A DNA stretch of 64,000 nucleotides from Aureispira sp. CCB-QB1 (GTDB taxonomy: Bacteria; Bacteroidota; Bacteroidia; Chitinophagales; Saprospiraceae), in contig NZ_JHBV01000031.1 in NCBI RefSeq assembly GCF_000724545.1, forward strand, positions 186,001 through 250,000, written 5' to 3'. Below, in pieces: positions 34,482-42,627 of the stretch (position 1 is the stretch's first letter; each line of letters starts with the position of its first letter). Position numbers and translations under genes: made by a program. The notes under the pieces are model-generated. The model searched no databases and was not told the DNA's origin. It saw only the letters and a program-made list of their open reading frames with translations.

Positions 34482-35756
34482 ATGTTGCCAGTTAGTTTTA
34501 TTCGAGAACACAAAGAGAAAGTAATCAAAAGTTTAGAAATAAGAAATTTTACAGATTTCTCTATTCTAGACCAAATCATACAAGTAGACTCCAAACGCAA
34601 AAGCCTTCAAAAAGAATTGGACGAACATTTGGCAGAGGGAAACAAAATTGCAGCTGAAATCAAGGATTTGTATAAAACAGGTAGAGGTGCAGAAGCAGAA
34701 GGGAAAAAGAAACGAGGAAGTGAGCTAAAAACCATCAATGCCGGTCTTAAACATGAATTGACAGAAATAAAAGCGCAATTAGAAGATTTGATGTTGCAAG
34801 TGCCCAATTGTGCCAATGAAATCGTTCCTCCTGGAAATTCAGATGAGGACAATCAAGTACAGCAAGATTGGGGACAAGATTTGCCAGAAGTTAGTGGTAC
34901 AGCATTACCGCATTGGGAACTAGCCAAAAAGTACAATTTAATTGATTTTGAATTGGGGGCTAAAATTACCGGTGCTGGATTTCCCGTCTATATAGGTAAA
35001 GGGGCAAGACTGCAACGTGCCTTGATTAGTTTCTTTTTGGATGAAGCACAAGACGCAGGATATATTGAGCACCAAGTACCTTATGTGGTAAATGAAGATA
35101 GTGCTCGTGGAACAGGTCAGTTGCCTGACAAAGAAGGTCAAATGTATCACATTGGCAACGATGACTTGTATTTAATTCCAACAGCTGAGGTTCCTCTGAC
35201 GAATATTTATAGAGATGTGATTCTAAAAGAAAAGGATTTTCCTGTAAAATTAACAGGTCATACGCCTTGTTTTAGAAGAGAAGCTGGTTCTTATGGAGCG
35301 CATGTGCGTGGTTTGAATCGTTTGCATCAATTTGAAAAGGTGGAGTTGGTACAAATTCAACATCCTGAAAAATCGTATGATACGCTTACCGAAATGTGTA
35401 ATCACGTAGAAGGTTTGTTGAAAAAACTAGAACTTCCATACCGCATCTTGTTATTGTGTGGAGGAGATTTGGGCTTTACTTCTGCTTTAACCTATGACTT
35501 TGAAACCTATTCTGCGGCACAAAAACGTTGGTTGGAGGTAAGTTCTGTTTCTAATTTTGAAACTTTCCAAGCCAATCGTTTGAAATTGCGTTATAAAGGA
35601 GAAGATGGTAAAAACCACTTGGCGCATACCTTAAATGGTTCTGCATTGGCATTGCCTCGTATTATCGCGACTTTGTTGGAGAATAATCAGACAGAAGATG
35701 GTATTAAAATTCCTAAAGTATTGCAAAAATACACAGGTTTTGATATGATCAAATAA
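34482..35756 (+). CDS. serS: Seryl-tRNA synthetase
   Basis: 424-residue class II synthetase that charges tRNA-Ser and tRNA-Sec-type tRNAs with serine. An N-terminal antiparallel coiled-coil arm (about 27-100, QVDSKRKSLQKELDEHLAEG) binds the tRNA long arm. The catalytic core has YLIPTAEVPLTNIYRD, motif 2 (TPCFRREAGSYG...RLHQFEKVE) and motif 3 (LNGSALALPRIIATLLENNQ). Length and order are normal. It begins after a leader of about 270 nt and ends in a hairpin terminator. Confidence 0.97.
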   Translation: MLPVSFIREHKEKVIKSLEIRNFTDFSILDQIIQVDSKRKSLQKELDEHLAEGNKIAAEIKDLYKTGRGAEAEGKKKRGSELKTINAGLKHELTEIKAQLEDLMLQVPNCANEIVPPGNSDEDNQVQQDWGQDLPEVSGTALPHWELAKKYNLIDFELGAKITGAGFPVYIGKGARLQRALISFFLDEAQDAGYIEHQVPYVVNEDSARGTGQLPDKEGQMYHIGNDDLYLIPTAEVPLTNIYRDVILKEKDFPVKLTGHTPCFRREAGSYGAHVRGLNRLHQFEKVELVQIQHPEKSYDTLTEMCNHVEGLLKKLELPYRILLLCGGDLGFTSALTYDFETYSAAQKRWLEVSSVSNFETFQANRLKLRYKGEDGKNHLAHTLNGSALALPRIIATLLENNQTEDGIKIPKVLQKYTGFDMIK

Positions 35757-35791
35757 ATAGAAGCTGTTGACAAAATACTAGAATAAAAAAT

Positions 35792-35822
35792 AAAAGCCCC
35801 TTGATTTTCAAGTGGGCTTTTT
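35792..35822 (+). terminator. Terminator of serS
   Basis: Stem aaaagccc-cttg with caag-gggctttt, a short loop and trailing T. The following ribD promoter overlaps it. Confidence 0.8.
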
Positions 35823-35831
35823 CTATTTTTG
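35801..35831 (+). promoter_or_regulatory. Promoter of ribD, overlapping the serS terminator
   Basis: TTG at 35801-35803, 20-nt spacer, TATTTTTG at 35824-35831 followed by C. The expected start of transcription, about 5-7 nt downstream, coincides with the ribD ATG at 35836, which would make a leaderless message. Confidence 0.55.
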
Positions 35832-35835
35832 CAGC

Positions 35836-36906
35836 ATGAAAGAAAAAGACGAATTATATATGCAACGTGCCATTGAATTGGCCAATCGAGCAGGCGGTCA
35901 CAATGCCCCAAATCCAAGGGTAGGCGCTGTTATTGTGCATCAAGATAAAATTATAGGAGAAGGCTATCATGAGCGTTGTGGAGAAGGACATGCAGAGGTG
36001 AATGCAGTAGCTTCTGTACGCCCTGAAGACCTAAGGTTATTGGCAGCATCTACCATCTATGTTACGCTAGAGCCTTGCTTTCATTATGGCAAAACACCTC
36101 CTTGCGTAGAGCTTATTCTAAAACATAAGTTTCCACGAGTGGTGATTGCTTGCAAAGATCCATTTGAAAAAGTTGCGGGGCAAAGCATTCAAAAACTCAA
36201 AGCCGCAGATGTTGAGGTGGTGGTAGGAATATTAGAGCAAGAAGCATCTTGGGTAGTTCGACGATTTTTTACCAACGTTCAAAAAAAGCGACCTTATATA
36301 TTATTAAAATTTGCCCAATCTAAAGATGGGTTTATGGGAGATCCCTCTAAGGAGATAGCGATTTCCAATGCATTGAGCAAACGGTTGGTGCATCAGTGGA
36401 GAAGTGAAGAAACGGCTATTATGGTAGGAACCAATACTGCTTTAATTGATAACCCTCAACTCAATAATCGTTTGTTTTACGGTCGATCTCCACTTCGATT
36501 GGTCTTAGATCGACAATTACGCTTACCTGATCATTTATATTTGTTTGATGGTTCTATCGAAACTTGGGTGTTTACAGCACAAAAAAAGCAGGCAAGTCAA
36601 AAGAACGTTCGCTATGTAACTTTAGATTTTGATGAAAACTTATTGCCTTCAATATTGGAATACCTATATGAGCAAAAAATACAATCTGTCATGATTGAAG
36701 GAGGGCAACAGCTTTTACAAGGTTTTATAGCTGCCAATTTGTGGGACGAAGCCAAAGTTCTGTGTAGCAATTTATGTCTTGGAGAAGGAGTCATTGCGCC
36801 AAAAATTCCAACTCAATATTTACAGTTTGAAGAACCATTAGGGGATAACTGGGTTAAAACTTATGTGAATGCTACTCAAAACGACACCAGTTATATTCAA
36901 TCTTAA
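35836..36906 (+). CDS. ribD: Bifunctional riboflavin deaminase/reductase RibD
   Basis: 356 residues performing two steps of riboflavin synthesis: deamination of the pyrimidinone and reduction of its ribosyl group. The N-terminal cytidine-deaminase-like domain has the zinc site HAEVNAV and TLEPCFHYGKTPPC. The C-terminal RibD_C reductase domain includes YILLKFAQSKDGFMGD, EETAIMVGTNTALIDNPQLNNR and VMIEGGQQLLQGFI. The start at 35836 (MKEKDELYMQRAIELA) is chosen; a GTG further upstream would read through the terminator. No FMN riboswitch fits in the short upstream space. Confidence 0.95.
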   Translation: MKEKDELYMQRAIELANRAGGHNAPNPRVGAVIVHQDKIIGEGYHERCGEGHAEVNAVASVRPEDLRLLAASTIYVTLEPCFHYGKTPPCVELILKHKFPRVVIACKDPFEKVAGQSIQKLKAADVEVVVGILEQEASWVVRRFFTNVQKKRPYILLKFAQSKDGFMGDPSKEIAISNALSKRLVHQWRSEETAIMVGTNTALIDNPQLNNRLFYGRSPLRLVLDRQLRLPDHLYLFDGSIETWVFTAQKKQASQKNVRYVTLDFDENLLPSILEYLYEQKIQSVMIEGGQQLLQGFIAANLWDEAKVLCSNLCLGEGVIAPKIPTQYLQFEEPLGDNWVKTYVNATQNDTSYIQS

Positions 36907-36925
36907 ATTGAAATATTCACAAGCA

Positions 36926-37022
36926 CTACTCTGTTGAAGAAAAAATGTATTGGTTTGGTTATTAGTTAGATGTGTTTTTGTCTTGAGCCTAAAAACCTAA
37001 AAAAAGCAACAGCGTATTAACA
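36926..37022. repeat. Degenerate copy of the ATTACTCCGTTG-bounded repeat
   Basis: The left end tactctgttgaa and right end gcaacagcgtatt match the inverted termini of the copies at 47.9 and 55.0 kb with a few changes. The interior gtattggtttggttattag aligns with gtattagtttgattatcag of the 55 kb copy read on the minus strand. About 97 bp, in the gap after ribD. Confidence 0.5.
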
Positions 37023-37184
37023 AAGAAAACTTCATTTTTTATAATCTGCTAAGGGCAATTGTGTACTAGCATAACGAATCTAAGTCATAAAACTCACGAA
37101 TAGGCGAGTGACAACCTAGTTATGTCTAGTGAGAGATTGTGAAATGAGCAGATGACAAACTTCTTAATACAAAAAAAATAAATC

Positions 37185-38066
37185 TTGGGCTATTTACTTT
37201 TATCAGCGAGTTGCTCGATAACCATTGTGGTTATTTTTAAGTTGTTCGACCGCTACTCAATAAATCGTTATCAAGCGATTGTTTTTAACTATCTTATTTG
37301 CGTTATTACAGGTTGTCTTACATTAGGGGCAGTCCCTTTTGAAAAAAATATGATTACGGAACCTTGGTTTCCTATTATGATTGGGCTTGGTTTTTTGTTT
37401 ATGGGTGGGTTTAACCTTATTAGTAGAACTGTTACTCATTTTGGTATGGCAGTTACATCCGTTGCACAACGAATGTCTTTAGGTCTTTCGGCCACATTTG
37501 CTATCTTATATTATGGTGAACCCTATGATGTCTTTAAAATAATAGGAATATTATTGGCCCTTTCTGCAGTTGTATTTATTAATATTCCAGATAAAAAAGT
37601 AAAAAAGACTCAAGAAGGAGATAATCAATCTTCTAAATGGTTAATACTCTATCCAGTATCTATCTTTCTAGTAAGTTCATTGATTGAAATATTATTACAA
37701 TATTTGCATGCTGTTCATGAAATGAAACCTGCCAATGAGTCCATTATTTTATTTGCTAATGCAGGAGTAGTAGGCATGATTGGTTTGATAATTTTTAGAG
37801 AAAAAATTAAACTTAAAAATATCATAGGAGGAATTATACTTGGTGTACCCAATTATTTTTCCATTTATTTTATGCTAAATGCTTTAGATAGTGGCATGGA
37901 TGGTTCAGTGGTTTATTCTTCTTGTAATATTATAATTGTAACTGGAGCAGCCTTGGTAGGGTATTTGTCGTTTAGAGAGCATTTGTCTAAGCTAAACATG
38001 GTCGGCATCTTATTGTCAATAGCAGCAATTGTCTTAATTGCTCTGTCGAATATGGAGATTATTTAG
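37185..38066 (+). CDS. EamA/DMT-family transporter
   Basis: 293 residues in about ten transmembrane helices arranged as two EamA halves (for example IVVIFKLFDRYSINRYQAIVFNYLICVI, SVAQRMSLGLSATFAILYYGEPYDVFKIIGILLALSAVVFI and, in the second half, GSVVYSSCNIIIVTGAALVGYLSFREHLSKLNMVGILLSI). Family members export amino acids, metabolites or nucleotide sugars; the cargo here is unknown. The only start in frame after the TAA at 37179 that gives a full first helix is a TTG at 37185, so initiation is probably non-ATG. Confidence 0.85.
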   Translation: MGYLLLSASCSITIVVIFKLFDRYSINRYQAIVFNYLICVITGCLTLGAVPFEKNMITEPWFPIMIGLGFLFMGGFNLISRTVTHFGMAVTSVAQRMSLGLSATFAILYYGEPYDVFKIIGILLALSAVVFINIPDKKVKKTQEGDNQSSKWLILYPVSIFLVSSLIEILLQYLHAVHEMKPANESIILFANAGVVGMIGLIIFREKIKLKNIIGGIILGVPNYFSIYFMLNALDSGMDGSVVYSSCNIIIVTGAALVGYLSFREHLSKLNMVGILLSIAAIVLIALSNMEII

Positions 38067-38475
38067 AATGAGAACTAAGGCTATGTGCTAAGGTCTTGTT
38101 TATTAACTCTTAGGTGATTTTCTTGTACAATAAATTGTGTATATTTGCCCAACTCGTATTTAGAAAAAGCTTAACAGATGATTTATAGCAGACCTATGTG
38201 TTACTTCGTGGTTTGTAGAATTTTTCTGGACGACTACTATTGTAAAATAATACTCTGCTGATTATTCCATGGGCAGTGCCTTTGTGCTATTGGTGTAAGT
38301 TTAATTGGCTGTCAATTAGTTTTTTATGCTACTACTGTATGGTTTTGACAAAGTAATGATAAAAAATATTATCCCCAATATTGATAATCAACAATTAAAA
38401 TTTGTGTAAGAAAAGAATTAAAAACATTCTTATATCAAATTCATGTTGTGAGTATCACTAATAAATCAAGTTAAA
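38067..38475. other. Intergenic region
   Basis: 409 bp. A -7-like TATATTTG followed by C lies near 38133-38140 on the plus strand, without a clean -33 partner. Words such as ttacttcgtggtt and aatactctgctg resemble pieces of the dispersed repeat family. No ORF was seen. Confidence 0.45.
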
Positions 38476-39252
38476 ATGACACGCATTTATATTGTACTGA
38501 TTTTCTGTTTTTTTGTAATTCCCACTTCTTTTGGGCAATATTATATTTTTGGTGGCTATAATTATGGCGCAATAAATATGGAAGGCTCCAATGCGGTGAT
38601 AGATGCTTTTAATGCTAGAGAAAGTCACACGATAGGACCATTGACAAACAACTTTCATGGCTATCGTTTTGGAGCAGGAAAATACAGCAAGTATACCGTT
38701 TTAGAGCTAGGATTTGGAAATTTAGTTTCTAGTCAAAAAAGTACGAATCCTAATCAATTAAAAGAAAGTGCAGAGGTAGTAGCCAATTATATGTCGGCTA
38801 CGGCACGAGCAGGGGTCAAACCTTTTCCTAAACATTATTTTACTTTTGGCGCTGCAATGCACTTGGGGGCTCAACGAATTCGTTATTCTTTTGGAGGAGA
38901 TTATCAGACACCTGTTAACAAATATGTTATTGCCCCTGAGTTTTACATTGATTATGCCATCAAAATTAAATTCTTGCTAAAAAAATCTCAAAGAGATAAG
39001 TATTACTACTTGTTGAGAATTCGCCCTTATTATCAGTTACATGCTTATTTAGAAAGCGGTAATTTTGAAGCAGAGCTCAACCAAACGCCCAACGTTGCTA
39101 TGGATGCAATAGAAGATGATATGAGTCATTTTGGATTTAATGTTTCAATTGTAATTCCATTTATAAGCGATGAGGATAGAGCTTATTTATTTACTCCCAA
39201 TAAGCGCAAGCAAAGAAAGAATAAAAAAGAGCAACCCAAAGGACGATTATAG
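38476..39252 (+). CDS. Outer-membrane beta-barrel protein, PorT-like
   Basis: 258 residues with a signal peptide (IVLIFCFFVIPTSFGQ) and alternating strands with aromatic ends, such as YYIFGGYNYGAINM, FHGYRFGAGKYSKYTVLELGFGN, HYFTFGAAMHLGAQRIRYSFGG and YYYLLRIRPYYQLHAY. This is the pattern of the 8- to 10-strand outer-membrane proteins common in Bacteroidota. The C-terminus is unusually basic (TPNKRKQRKNKKEQPKGRL), which would sit in the periplasm. Specific function unknown. Confidence 0.7.
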   Translation: MTRIYIVLIFCFFVIPTSFGQYYIFGGYNYGAINMEGSNAVIDAFNARESHTIGPLTNNFHGYRFGAGKYSKYTVLELGFGNLVSSQKSTNPNQLKESAEVVANYMSATARAGVKPFPKHYFTFGAAMHLGAQRIRYSFGGDYQTPVNKYVIAPEFYIDYAIKIKFLLKKSQRDKYYYLLRIRPYYQLHAYLESGNFEAELNQTPNVAMDAIEDDMSHFGFNVSIVIPFISDEDRAYLFTPNKRKQRKNKKEQPKGRL

Positions 39253-39351
39253 TCTTTGAAGCTAGTTGAACTTTAATTTTTTTTTAATTGTTGAAATTTA
39301 AGTTGAATGTGTGTAATGCACGTAAATAATTGATAAAAACGAACTGTAATT

Positions 39352-39771
39352 ATGATTGGTAAGTTAATAAGTCTTGTATTCTTTTTTATTGTAGGTTGGG
39401 TAGTTTACACTCAATTTTTTGGAACGAAGCAAGAACAAGCCATGGGGCAAGAGGTCATTAGCAATGCTAAGGAAACGGTACAAGGGATATTTAATATTTT
39501 TCAGCACGAAAGCGGAAAATTTAAAGAAGGTACTTATGATGATTCTATTGATAAATTAGGAGCCTTGTTGGATCGATTGCGAGAACAAGCTAAGAGCGAG
39601 GATAGTCAAGACGAAATTCAGGATTTGGTACAAGAAACCAAACGAATTAAGGAAAAAGTAGAACAATCAAAAGAAGGAGAAAATATAGATGAGGAGCAAA
39701 CCAAAGAAGATTTGAAAAAGTTGACCAAGGAAGTAGAGGAGATTGTTAATAAGATGGATAAGAAAAAATAA
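39352..39771 (+). CDS. Membrane-anchored coiled-coil protein
   Basis: 139 residues: one N-terminal transmembrane segment (IGKLISLVFFFIVGWVVYTQFFG) and a long soluble alpha-helical region very rich in Glu, Lys and Gln (LGALLDRLREQAKSEDSQDEI, RIKEKVEQSKEGENI, LKKLTKEVEEIVNKMDKKK). Heptad spacing indicates a coiled coil. No family is recognised; it may tether or space envelope components. It lies 100 bp after the beta-barrel gene on the same strand. Confidence 0.65.
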   Translation: MIGKLISLVFFFIVGWVVYTQFFGTKQEQAMGQEVISNAKETVQGIFNIFQHESGKFKEGTYDDSIDKLGALLDRLREQAKSEDSQDEIQDLVQETKRIKEKVEQSKEGENIDEEQTKEDLKKLTKEVEEIVNKMDKKK

Positions 39772-39806
39772 GACTACCAAATAAGCAACAACGTAACCGT
39801 ACGAAG

Positions 39807-39845
39807 AAAAAAGGCTATTACTCTCAAGGAGTAGTAGCCTTTTTT
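39807..39845. terminator. Bidirectional terminator
   Basis: Stem aaaaaggctattactc with gagtagtagccttttt, a 5-nt loop and A/T runs on either side. It separates convergent genes at 39771 and 39872. Confidence 0.85.
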
Positions 39846-39871
39846 AGATTGATTTGATGATTTAGCAACTC

Positions 39872-40111
39872 TTATCCAGCCTCTGCTTCAAATTCAGAAC
39901 TTTTGCTGTAATTTAAAATATTTTGGACCACAAAACTAGGTGGTTGGATATCGACTGCATCTAATAATTGTTGTGCTTTTTTTAAAGCATTGTGATTTTC
40001 CTTGATTTTAGAATCAGAATGTTTTGCTTTTTGGATAGCCATTTTTTCTAAATAATCAGTTTCTCCATAAATATCACGAACTAAATCTTCTTTTGTAATT
40101 TGATGCTTCAT
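39872..40111 (-). CDS. Small hypothetical protein
   Basis: 79 residues, helical and charged (MKHQITKEDLVRDIYGETDYLEKMAIQKA ... NALKKAQQLLDAVDIQPPSFVVQNILNYS). The layout recalls short anti-sigma or regulator-associated proteins of Bacteroidota in which a helical bundle precedes a PPxxVVQNIL motif, but I cannot claim that. The start at 40111 is preferred over 40135 because the earlier one adds only a basic stretch. A terminator on its downstream side supports it as a real unit. Confidence 0.6.
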   Translation of the reverse strand: MKHQITKEDLVRDIYGETDYLEKMAIQKAKHSDSKIKENHNALKKAQQLLDAVDIQPPSFVVQNILNYSKSSEFEAEAG

Positions 40112-40323
40112 TTTCCGGGTCGTTTTATTTTTCAAAAATAAACTGTTTGAAATTAAATTTGCTACTATATGGAAAACGCAACCTTTTGTCTAAATGTTGC
40201 ATGGGTGTCATTTTTTTTTCGGAATTTTATTTTGTATAACACCTGTTAATATTTTTATAAGATTCTTATAGGACGTCCCCCATAGTCAAAAGGTTGGAAA
40301 TATTAGCGAAAATAATAATAAGA

Positions 40324-40361
40324 AAGCCCTTTTTGCCTATAATAGAAGCAAAAAAGGGCTT
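40324..40361 (-). terminator. Terminator of the YbjN-like gene
   Basis: Stem aagcccttttt-gc with gc-aaaaaagggctt, about 45 bp beyond the stop at 40407 on the minus strand. Confidence 0.75.
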
Positions 40362-40406
40362 AAAAGTTGCCTACCTGTTATTTGTAGTAGCTTGGCTTTT
40401 AATTTT

Positions 40407-40850
40407 TTAAGCGCACTTGATCATTTTGGTTATTTTTTGTAGGTGCTGTTCCATAATAGAAATGTTGATCAATAAATTTCGTTCAACTGTTTTTTCTGAG
40501 AATGAGCGATTTTCAAAATCAATATAGGTCTTGAAATGCAAATCGCCAGAATCTGGATCTAACTCAAAGTTTCCAAAAACACGATCACTATTTAAGCACA
40601 TTAAAAAAAGAGCCATTTGATTGCGTAGGGTTAGAGGAACTTTCATTGGATGGGTAGAGTATAAACCGATGCCGCTGTGGAGCGCTCGTTTATTGGTCGT
40701 GCTATTTTTAGTTTTATTGCCTACCAAAATTAAGCATTGCCATTCTCCTTCAGGCGTTTTGACATCAAAACTCAATGCCTGGCGATCAGGGTCCGTTATA
40801 AAATCAATTCCTATCCTTTGAAAGTAACGTGTTATTTTTTGGATCATCAT
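40407..40850 (-). CDS. YbjN / type III chaperone-like domain protein
   Basis: 147 residues with the alpha-beta layout of the YbjN family: an N-terminal helix (IQKITRYFQRIGIDF), strands (ALSFDVKTPEGEWQCLILV), a HPMKVPLTLRNQMALFLMCLNSDRVFGNFELDPDSGDLHFKTYIDFEN core and a C-terminal helix (NLLINISIMEQHLQKITKMI). YbjN-like proteins share the fold of type III secretion chaperones and are thought to bind partner proteins. The partner is unknown. It is 31 bp downstream of the glucosaminidase gene, so the two form one operon. Confidence 0.75.
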   Translation of the reverse strand: MMIQKITRYFQRIGIDFITDPDRQALSFDVKTPEGEWQCLILVGNKTKNSTTNKRALHSGIGLYSTHPMKVPLTLRNQMALFLMCLNSDRVFGNFELDPDSGDLHFKTYIDFENRSFSEKTVERNLLINISIMEQHLQKITKMIKCA

Positions 40851-40881
40851 AGTATAAAAAGATTATAGTAGCCCATCAAAA

Positions 40882-41808
40882 TTATTTGTCAAATCGATCC
40901 AAATTCAATGCTTCAATAATGGCAATCAATTTGGATGCATACCTTTTGTCTGTTGCATAGCCTGCTGCTTGTAGACCATGTGCCCAGTTTTTATAATCCG
41001 TGCGTTTTAATTTAGATAAGTGTTTGTAACGAGTGTTAGATAATAACTTGCTATGTTCTCTAAAACTCTCCCAAGCAGAGTCAAAAATTCTAAACATATC
41101 GTATCGACTGTCGTCGGTATAATTGGCACAACGACAACCAAGGCATTTTTTACGGCATTTGATTCCAAAGTGATTATTTTCTTTGGCGGCAAGAGAGCTT
41201 TTGCCGGCATTGCTCTCTAACAAACCTTGTGCTAGGGTGATGCTAGCAGGAATATTGAACAAATCCGCTTCTTCTTTGGCTGTTACACTATATTTAGCAA
41301 TATAATCTGTACAAATCTTGTTTTTAACGGCTACAATTTGTGGATCTACGTTGTGTTTTTTTGCAAAGTTGGGATTCAAAATAAAACCTAAGTTAGAGTA
41401 TTGAGCAGCCTTCTTCTTTTGTTCTTCTGTTAAAGCACTACCTACTGCTGTAGCAGCATTGGCTAAATTCATTTGAGAGCGAATATCTTTGCTTTCGTCA
41501 CGAATGGTTTCCCACCATTTTTTGTCTTTAGAGGCAGTTGTACTAGATACTGTTGTAGCATAAGGAGCTACAGTATTTTGTGGGGTTTGTGATGGCGGAG
41601 GTGTTTCGACAACACTAGCTGTTTGTTGAGCTGTCCCATTGCCAATGGTAAATTGGAAGCTAAATTCTTTCTGCGTTAATACCAAAACAATTAAAATAAA
41701 GAATGCGACACGCAGCCATAGTTGCTTTGCTAGATTTTTGATTCTTTGTAGACTATCATCAACGGCTTGTTTTACCACTACGGGCAAATTTTTGTTTACT
41801 ATCATCAT
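40882..41808 (-). CDS. Membrane-anchored glucosaminidase (peptidoglycan hydrolase)
   Basis: 308 residues. A hydrophobic segment (LWLRVAFFILIVLVL, about 30-44) anchors it, followed by a Pro/Thr/Ser linker (about 60-115) and a glucosaminidase domain of the FlgJ/Atl type: LFNIPASITLAQGLLESNAGKSSLAAKENNHFGIKC has the catalytic Glu in LLESNAG. The Cys cluster KCRKKCLGCRC is typical of Bacteroidota members and may form disulfides. The end GLQAAGYATDKRYASKLIAIIE is the family C-motif. It should cleave the glycan backbone at N-acetylglucosamine. Two AAAACAAAATGTTTT palindromes stand upstream. Confidence 0.88.
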   Translation of the reverse strand: MMIVNKNLPVVVKQAVDDSLQRIKNLAKQLWLRVAFFILIVLVLTQKEFSFQFTIGNGTAQQTASVVETPPPSQTPQNTVAPYATTVSSTTASKDKKWWETIRDESKDIRSQMNLANAATAVGSALTEEQKKKAAQYSNLGFILNPNFAKKHNVDPQIVAVKNKICTDYIAKYSVTAKEEADLFNIPASITLAQGLLESNAGKSSLAAKENNHFGIKCRKKCLGCRCANYTDDSRYDMFRIFDSAWESFREHSKLLSNTRYKHLSKLKRTDYKNWAHGLQAAGYATDKRYASKLIAIIEALNLDRFDK

Positions 41809-41863
41809 AATTAATGCATTTTATATTGTCTATAATGTCTTTTTGTTATCACATTACAAATGT

Positions 41864-41915
41864 AAAACAAAATGTTTTAAAAATAAAAGAAATCAAAAAC
41901 AAAATGTTTTAAAAA
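41864..41915. promoter_or_regulatory. Tandem palindromes AAAACAAAATGTTTT upstream of the glucosaminidase
   Basis: Identical 15-bp sites at 41864-41878 and 41896-41910, each followed by AAAAA. Their starts are 32 bp apart, about three helical turns, so bound proteins would lie on one face. They stand 56-107 bp upstream of the start codon. A two-mismatch copy precedes the S24 repressor. Confidence 0.5.
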
Positions 41916-42002
41916 GTGCAAAAAATAAATTTGATAGTGTTTTTGGAGGTTTGTTAGGGTGTTTTTTGAAAATTTTGAAACAAAAAAATGTATTTATAAA
42001 TA

Positions 42003-42030
42003 AAAAAGAGCCCTCGAAAGGGCTCTAAAA
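42003..42030 (-). terminator. Terminator of the small membrane protein gene
   Basis: 8-bp GC-rich stem (agagccct with agggctct) with a UUCG loop on the minus strand and a U-run. Confidence 0.85.
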
Positions 42031-42071
42031 ATTACAAAATTATTTCTTATTAAACTTAGCAGACTGTGTAT

Positions 42072-42461
42072 CTAGCCCATCATAACACTAATAAGAGGAA
42101 ATAAGATATTCCACAACGCAGCAGCAAAAAATAAAGAAATCGTTACTCGAGTTGTCAAATTACCTACATTGGCAACCATGCCTGCTATAAACAGTGACAT
42201 ACCACCAAATAGATAAATAGAAAATCCAATTCCAGCTCCACCAAAATTTAGCATTGTATAGATAGCTAGAGGCATAAACAAACAAGGTAGAATTAAAGCA
42301 GGAAATAAGAACCAAGTCATTCTATATTTCATTTGATTGTCACAAAAATCCAAGTATCGTTCAATAATACCTCTGTTGGTTGTAGTTGTTGTTGCTGTTT
42401 TAGTAGTGACATCTTTTTGAGGTAATGTCTTATGTTCGGTTTTTGCAGCTATCGTATTCAT
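42072..42461 (-). CDS. Small hypothetical membrane protein
   Basis: 129 residues. After a Thr-rich N-terminus (ATTTTTNRG) there are three hydrophobic segments: WFLFPALILPCLFMPLAIYTM (about 50-70), GIGFSIYLFGGMSLFIAGMVA (about 76-96) and VTISLFFAAALWNILFPLISV (about 106-126). I recognise no family. It has its own terminator and lies between two terminators, so it is probably monocistronic. Confidence 0.7.
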   Translation of the reverse strand: MNTIAAKTEHKTLPQKDVTTKTATTTTTNRGIIERYLDFCDNQMKYRMTWFLFPALILPCLFMPLAIYTMLNFGGAGIGFSIYLFGGMSLFIAGMVANVGNLTTRVTISLFFAAALWNILFPLISVMMG

Positions 42462-42565
42462 GACTTGTTTGTTTTTGCATTAATTAATAACTCAAAGATA
42501 GGTTATGAGATGGTGCAAATTGTTGATAAAAGTCACTTCTAGAGATGATTGTGGTCATTCTAAAA

Positions 42566-42608
42566 AAAAGTAGGAGAAGCCCCTTTAACGAATGCTTCTC
42601 CTACTTTT
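42566..42608 (-). terminator. Terminator of the dipeptidyl peptidase gene
   Basis: Perfect 15-bp stem (aaaagtaggagaagc with gcttctcctactttt) and a 13-nt loop, 20 bp past the stop. Confidence 0.9.
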
Positions 42609-42627
42609 AGAAACGATAATTGTTATT

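Noticed and set aside
35757-35835. FMN riboswitch before ribD
   Set aside because: The space is filled by the serS terminator and promoter; the aptamer needs more than 100 nt and none of its conserved pieces are seen.
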